NCBI RefSeq assembly: GCF_030272615.1
Contig: NC_081406.1
Location: 215,954,997 to 216,018,996 of the forward strand
Direction: 5' to 3'
Origin: Cryptomeria japonica
Lineage: Eukaryota > Streptophyta > Pinopsida > Cupressales > Cupressaceae
Length of the DNA stretch: 64,000 nucleotides
A model generated the notes under the pieces. It made no database searches and was not told the DNA's origin. It saw nothing but the letters and a program-made list of their open reading frames with translations. The position numbers and the translations under genes are program-made. Position 1 is the first letter of the stretch. Every line of letters begins with the position of its first letter. Positions 58,388 to 64,000 of this stretch are shown here, piece by piece.

Positions 58388-59817
58388 TCAATTTCCACTA
58401 ACCCGAGGTAAGTTGAGATCATCATTCCAATCTGCCTGATCAAAGACACTTCCACTTGTAATCAGCTGGTCACATAAAACATAATCAGTAGCATGTTCAT
58501 AATCAATCAATCTTTGGAAACCAAACGAATGCTGAACGTGCTGATCACCAGGTGACATAAGAGTGCCATACTCTTTACCACTCTTTCCCAGCTGAAATGA
58601 AAAGTGGCCTAACTTATTCTGAAAGTTGAAAACATCAGGCACATCTCTATTGCTAGTTTTCTCAAATGATGAACACTCTTCCACAATGATGGCTTGCAAA
58701 CTAGAGAAGAAAACTTCCTCATAACATGACTGGAATTCGTCTTGCTGATCACAATTCCTATCAGCACTTTGCACACATGAAAATAAATGATTATCATTGG
58801 TCAATGGTTTATTTCCCACTTGTAAATCTGAGAAAACTACTTCAAATCTGTCATCCTTTTTAACAGCAAGATCCGCACAATGCATACCAAAATCTGAGTT
58901 CATATCAACATATGAATCTACATTATCACACCTATCAAGCGTATATGCATCTTCATCTTGTCCATCACTCAAATCAAAAATAGGGAAAGAATCAATAGCA
59001 TATGTATCATACTTCACACCCTTAAAAACATCATCAATATCTAAACAAGTACTAGTTGGGCGTGAGAGATTGGGCACATTTTTTGATGCATACCTCTGAA
59101 AATCAGTAGCTAAGAGCTCTAAAATTCGTTCACTACTTAGTGAACCTTCTTCATTTCCATTTTCTTGGCTTCATCCTCTGAGCTGTAAACATTGTCCCAA
59201 TCTGATAAAGGTATTAAATCAGCAGTGCTCATGTCTCTATGCACATTTGTTTCATCATTACAACAACTCACATCTGCATCATAACCTTTATCATGCTGCT
59301 CAGAAAGTGTTTCTGTATGTTGCAACATAGTTTCATAACTGGGGTTACAAACATTTTGTGTATTGAAATCAACAACAAGTTGATCTATATCATTAGCATT
59401 TGAAACCTCAAAGGGCTCATAATTAGCTGAACAATCACTGTTCTCACAAATTTTAATCTTGTGTATATTTTCAGATCGGTTACTTTCAATCATATCTATC
59501 CATTCTTTAATAGATTCAACACATTCTTCTCTGAAGGCAGTAGACCAATTAACTGAGTTAGGCTCATAAAGCTCTAAGAATATCTCAATTAAAATAAACT
59601 CAGGGGGTCTATTATCAGTTGAAAGCTCATTCAATGCAGCTAAAAATCTTTCATAGAAGACATATGATGATTCTCCTTTACTTCTTAGCCCTACTTTCCC
59701 TTTTAACAACCAGACAAATCTCTCTTGGATCATTTGAAGACATTTTTCAATTTCTATATTGATCTCTTTCAAATTTGACAAAGGATTCACGGATCTAGGA
59801 ACTACATGTGGATCCAT
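58388..59817 (-). pseudogene. LARD internal ORF, array unit 3, in-frame deletion plus frameshift
   Basis: Starts at 59817. Near 59453 a 102-bp in-frame deletion removes 34 acidic residues (from KNNEGDE to EREE). A one-base deletion near 59150 shifts the frame after EDEAKK; the remainder is open from 59077 to 58388. The span of 1430 bp equals 1533 minus 103. CAG codons that are stops in units 1 and 2 are intact. Confidence 0.72.
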
Positions 59818-60372
59818 CAGGTTTTATAACAGTCACTGAACCATTATCATGACCATGCACCTTACTATTTTTTTTAAAAATATTTTCAAAAACCTTGCAG
59901 TCACTACATACTTCTTTGATCATATAAATTAAATTTGTTTCAAAAACATGAAGTATGCATACTGCAAATTTCTTTCCCTTTCTATGGTGACTGATTCACC
60001 TTATAAGGAACATATAATTTCATAAAACCTTGGGGAATACTTGATAAATTTTTTGCTGCTCTTCACTGCACTTCTGACTGGAAATTTGAAGAACTCCTCC
60101 AAATCTCAAGTTCATTCTTACAGAGTCGCCACGTCCCTGAAGAGGAATAAAACTTAACCACTGATCTTCACTCTTAACACTTTCAGATTTCTGGGTCTCA
60201 CCACACAACAGAGCCACACAAAATTTTCAAATTTCTTAGCAACAAAAATTTGCAAGGTATACACTTCCAAATCTGAAAATGACTTTCAGATTTCTAAACT
60301 TCTAAGACTCTTCCCCAACTGAATTTTGGCTAGACTCATGGGATTCGATTCAACATGAATTATTACAATACT

Positions 60373-60495
60373 TCCCCAGCAGAGTCACCATTTTTGTTGT
60401 GGTGACTCGGATGGGATAATCTCAACCTTATATGAATTAATTCTTTCTTAACCAGAGGCACTTGACATTTCATTTACTCCCCAGCAGAGTCGCCA
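60373..60495 (-). promoter_or_regulatory. Duplicated primer binding sites, array unit 3
   Basis: Sites at 60478-60495 (TGGCGACTC form) and 60373-60390 (TGGTGACTC form). Confidence 0.75.
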
Positions 60496-60499
60496 TTTT

Positions 60500-63400
60500 T
60501 GTTGTTCACCAAAAGTGATAACCCAAGACACCTGTAAATCTATCTATGAGATAGCCAATCTCAATCAATGAAACACTTCAGGGCTGGGACAACATAACAT
60601 AGGATCCTAATGATCCTCCTGCACTTCAGGTTCTGCTAGACCTAGGGGGGGGCACCCTTTTGATGCATTGAATTCAACAATCACAAACATAAGACTGCGT
60701 CAACAATGAGCAGACAAACCATTCCATAAGCTCACCAAATTAGGTAACATGTATAGATGGGCTAGATCTTATACAATTAATAGGTGAAATAGAGCTTTGG
60801 AAGGATAGAACATTAACCCCTAAACATAAAGGGAAATAGATTTATCTTTTAAATTGTTTGATCTGAAAGACATCCCCAAACTTGTAAGATCAGTGCCTTA
60901 TACAAGGGCAACAAAGTCACACATCAAACTATAAATGAAACCTTATACTACAAATCCATCTTCATTATTAAATGTTCATACATTTAATGCCTTACATAAA
61001 TGCATTACTCAGCTCACTCACAAAAAATATCAAATCCAAACACTATATTCCATTATTCATGATTTATTACAGAATTTAAATTCTTCCTTGAAGAATCCTT
61101 GCAAACAATCACAATTACCTCCTTGAGATAACAAATCTCATCCTCCTTAAGGATCTGATCTGAATATAATGAAAATACAAATCCAGAGACAACTTCTGTG
61201 TGAATTTGTGCATGCCTTACATACACAAGAACCTGCAGCTAAGAACACCTATAGCAAAGAATCGAACTCCATTACTGAAAGGATAACCCTTCTCTGTACA
61301 ATCTGGAAGAATATTCAGAATTGGAAGCCATGAAAAAATGGAGCCATTCTCCAAATTTCTGGAACCCTTACAACTGAGAAGAATTCAGAATAAAAAGGGA
61401 GAGGGAACTAAATCAAATCTTCAACTAAATTGCCAAGTGTCTTCCCTCTAACTGAATTTTGTTTCCATGGAAACTGCTTCTAAAATCTCCCACATTTGTC
61501 AAAATTAACCACATGATCGGATTCCTCACTCCGAGAGCTTTCCGAAAACATATAACACTTTATACTTTGGCAAAAACTTGAGCCCTGGGCGAATTAATCC
61601 TCAACATGGACCCATCATTTAAATTTTTCGAATTTCTCTATAGTTTAAACTATATCATTTAATCATTTTAAATTTGATTTTTTCCTCCATTTGTGCTCCG
61701 ACGCCTTGCCACGTGGCGGCCTCTGATTGGTCGATGGGGTTGACCAGACGCCACCTGGGATGACACCTCATCATCACCACGTCATCTGCTTCGTCACTGC
61801 CAGTTGGCCGCCACATCATCGCCACTGGACTGCCACCTATGTGCCAACTGTGTGCCACCTCATCGGGACCTGCCTGCTGGACTGCCACTTATCACGACAC
61901 GTGGACGACTCTCATTCACTTTTGCTATTTCGCGGGGTTTAAACGACGTGCATCTTCCCTTTGCGAAATACCGCGCACCGTTGATCTCTCTCGAACTTGC
62001 TCACTCGTTAACCCGACCTTCGTCTGCAAAATTTTGCTTGTTTGCCTCGGGAAGTGTGCCTGCGTGGGGTCCACTTGGTCTTCATCCAGTCAACTCCTCT
62101 GTTGCCTCGAGAAGCATACTCATGCATGGGCCCCCCTTAGGCGCCCATAGGCACCATTTGTCAAAAGCCTTTATGGCTTAGACATTATAGTATAGTGCGT
62201 TTTTGTATATAAATACTAAAAGCTCCCAGTGCACAGCCAATGTGGGATAATTATCTTTGCCTGTAGCTGCGTTTTGGAGCCTTGCCTGCAACTTTAATGA
62301 CCTTTTTTACCAAGGGCTAGCAATGAAAGGTTCAAAACTTTACTCATACCACGCAGGGGCAAGGAGAGAGCACGTGAGACTTGGCATAAACACCTGCCAA
62401 TGCATTTTACTGAAGGATTAATGGCTTCCAAACACCACGTTTTGCTCCAATTTGCATTCTTTGATATATACACCTGCCTAATACAATTTTCATTGTTTCA
62501 AATTGCCTCCCAAGAATCCACAACAGAGCGGAGGAAATTTGGTGGCAAAGTAAATCAAATTTGGGCCTTTTCACCAGCCATTGCATTTGTAGTCAATGTT
62601 CCATGCTACAGCAAAGAGTAATTTGCTTGGAGTTTAAAGCTTTTGCCAAAAGCCACGCACAGCAAGGGAGGATTCAAACACACCAATATGCATTTGTGTT
62701 GGAGTTTCAAAGTCTTTCACATGCCAAGCTCCAAGAAATCATAATTTGTCCACTTACCATTTGCATTTTACAAAGTTAATGTGCCCAATCTGTCACGTGA
62801 GAGAGGAGGATCTAGTTTTCAAGTTTGGGATGTTTACTTCGCTGTTCCTACAGCCCCTTTGCCAAAAACGTGACAGCCATAGCATGGTTTCTTTGCTGCA
62901 CTTCAAACACCACATAAACTTGCAATAGCATTTGACTGCAGCCCCCAAACACCACGCAGAGGAGAGGATTCACTTGTTAGATGATAATTGCATTGGCTTG
63001 GAGTTTCTAAAGATTTAATTGAGCTGCTGTAGCTGCTCTTTCCTTTATCAAACTGTCAAAGTCTCTTTGAATCTATCTTTGCTGCTCTTATTGTCTTTAA
63101 TTGGATTATATCCATTATTGATTTTGTGACTAGATTGTTACGAGGCCTCTACCTTCTTACATGGCTATCTTCCTTTTCTCCTTGCAATACTCCATTTATT
63201 GGCATATTCTGAAATTCTTTTAATAAACAAAGTCACCAATAAAATCAATCCGCGGGTATGAGCCAGGTCGGGCCCCAAAGTGGGTCCGACTAAAATTTTT
63301 TTAGTTTTCACGCAACTAACCCCTGGAATGCTTCACGGACCTCAAACATACCTCTGGAAATGATCGGCATCATTTTCGGATCATAAAATTGCATTTTGCA

Positions 63401-64000
63401 ACTTTCAAGCAATTACGCCACATTTTTCACATTTAATTGCGAAGATGTAATTTTCAAACCTGTCAAAACACCTTTATGGAGCTCGCCATCTGACAGGCAT
63501 GTACCTTGATATACAAGGATGGCATCTACCAAACGGTTTCTCAAGATGAGTCCCGAGCAAAGAGATATTAATTTCCGAAAACGGCCAACTGGCTTTGTCG
63601 ACACTGCGGACCTGATGAAGTCAATGTTCTGGCAACACATGATGTCTTTCTCAAAAATATCAAACGACCTCCGTAGGTTCTCAAATTCAGAACATAGGTA
63701 TCTTAAAATACATATTAAATCTTTGAATTCTCAGTTCGATCACCAGACTGACAGGATGCAAACGGCACGCTCACCAAAATGGCTACATTAACTGATCTAA
63801 CATTGGAAGTGCGGATAACTGAATTTGATGGCAAAATGAGTCCTTTTGAAAACCGATCAAACGGATTAATAAAATCTTGAAATTTGAAATGTAGCTCACC
63901 ATTTATACCAACATTAGCCCGGAACAAACATTCTGACATGACATTCACCGAGACATTTTTACACTTGTGCAAACATCACAAACTACAAACGGATTTGGCT
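60500..64000 (-). repeat. Array LTR 4, cut by the window end
   Basis: 3501 bp of an LTR expected to be about 4.0 kb. Matches LTR 1-3, with GCCACGTGGC at about 61709. Contains no gene I can support. Confidence 0.78.

Larger units (their letters stand above)
41372..64000 (-). mobile_element. Head-to-tail LARD-like array: four LTRs and three internal regions
   Basis: The LTR end TGTTGTTCACC (plus-strand view) recurs at 41372, 47782, 54193 and 60500, periods 6410, 6411 and 6307 bp. Each unit on the minus strand is PBS, leader, unknown ORF, PPT, then an LTR of about 4.0 kb that is shared with the next unit. The shorter third period is explained mainly by a 102-bp in-frame deletion in its ORF. Adjacent complete insertions would leave pairs of LTRs, but single LTRs separate the internal regions, so unequal recombination between LTRs is the likely origin. 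The window ends inside the fourth LTR. Confidence 0.88.

Noticed and set aside
41372-64000. Classical satellite DNA or segmental duplication of a host gene
   Set aside because: Each unit has a PBS, PPT, TATA-like box and TG...CA LTR ends, and the array begins exactly at an LTR end, so it is retrotransposon derived.

Overview
The window is plant nuclear DNA made almost entirely of LTR retrotransposons. I see no ordinary host gene, tRNA, rRNA or CRISPR array. The evidence is Ty1/copia and Ty3/gypsy pol domains, initiator-Met-tRNA type primer binding sites, polypurine tracts, TG...CA long terminal repeats, target-site duplications and nested insertions. Such density suggests a large, repeat-rich seed-plant genome; a gymnosperm is possible but I cannot prove it from sequence.

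Layout: (1) 1-8875, plus strand, a LARD-like element (very large LTRs, short internal region, no gag-pol). Its 5' LTR is cut by the window start and its internal region carries an unrecognised ORF of about 510 codons. (2) 8876 to ~11940, minus strand, a decayed gypsy chromovirus whose RT is fused by deletion to the integrase C-terminus and chromodomain. (3) ~11950-16323 and again from 35086, minus strand, a Tat/Ogre-type gypsy element with a second RNase H, split by element A. (4) 16324-35085, plus strand, copia element A (SIRE-like), with 4/5 matching target duplications. Two younger elements lie inside it: copia B (17258-22318, plus, TSD TAGTC) in its 5' LTR and copia D (25631-32243, minus, TSD ATTAT) in its RT gene. 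(5) ~35590-36511, a copia LTR end plus gag start. (6) 36512-39459, unassigned DNA with a ~47-bp, a 21-bp and a 32-bp repeat. (7) 39460-41371, minus, the 3' end of copia E with an 855-bp coiled-coil ORF next to its LTR. (8) 41372-64000, minus, a head-to-tail array of a second LARD-like subfamily: LTR-internal-LTR-internal-LTR-internal-LTR, period 6410, 6411 and 6307 bp, running off the window.

The most interesting signal is the LARD-like family. It has ~4.0-4.3 kb LTRs, a ~2.3-2.4 kb internal region, a PBS that is not of the initiator-Met type, a duplicated PBS in the array, and a shared ~510-codon acidic ORF without Gag-Pol motifs, seen in four copies and two subfamilies. It needs enzymes from an autonomous partner; the Tat/Ogre-type element here is one class of candidate, but no partner is shown. 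The copia and gypsy copies are all broken by stops, frameshifts or deletions.
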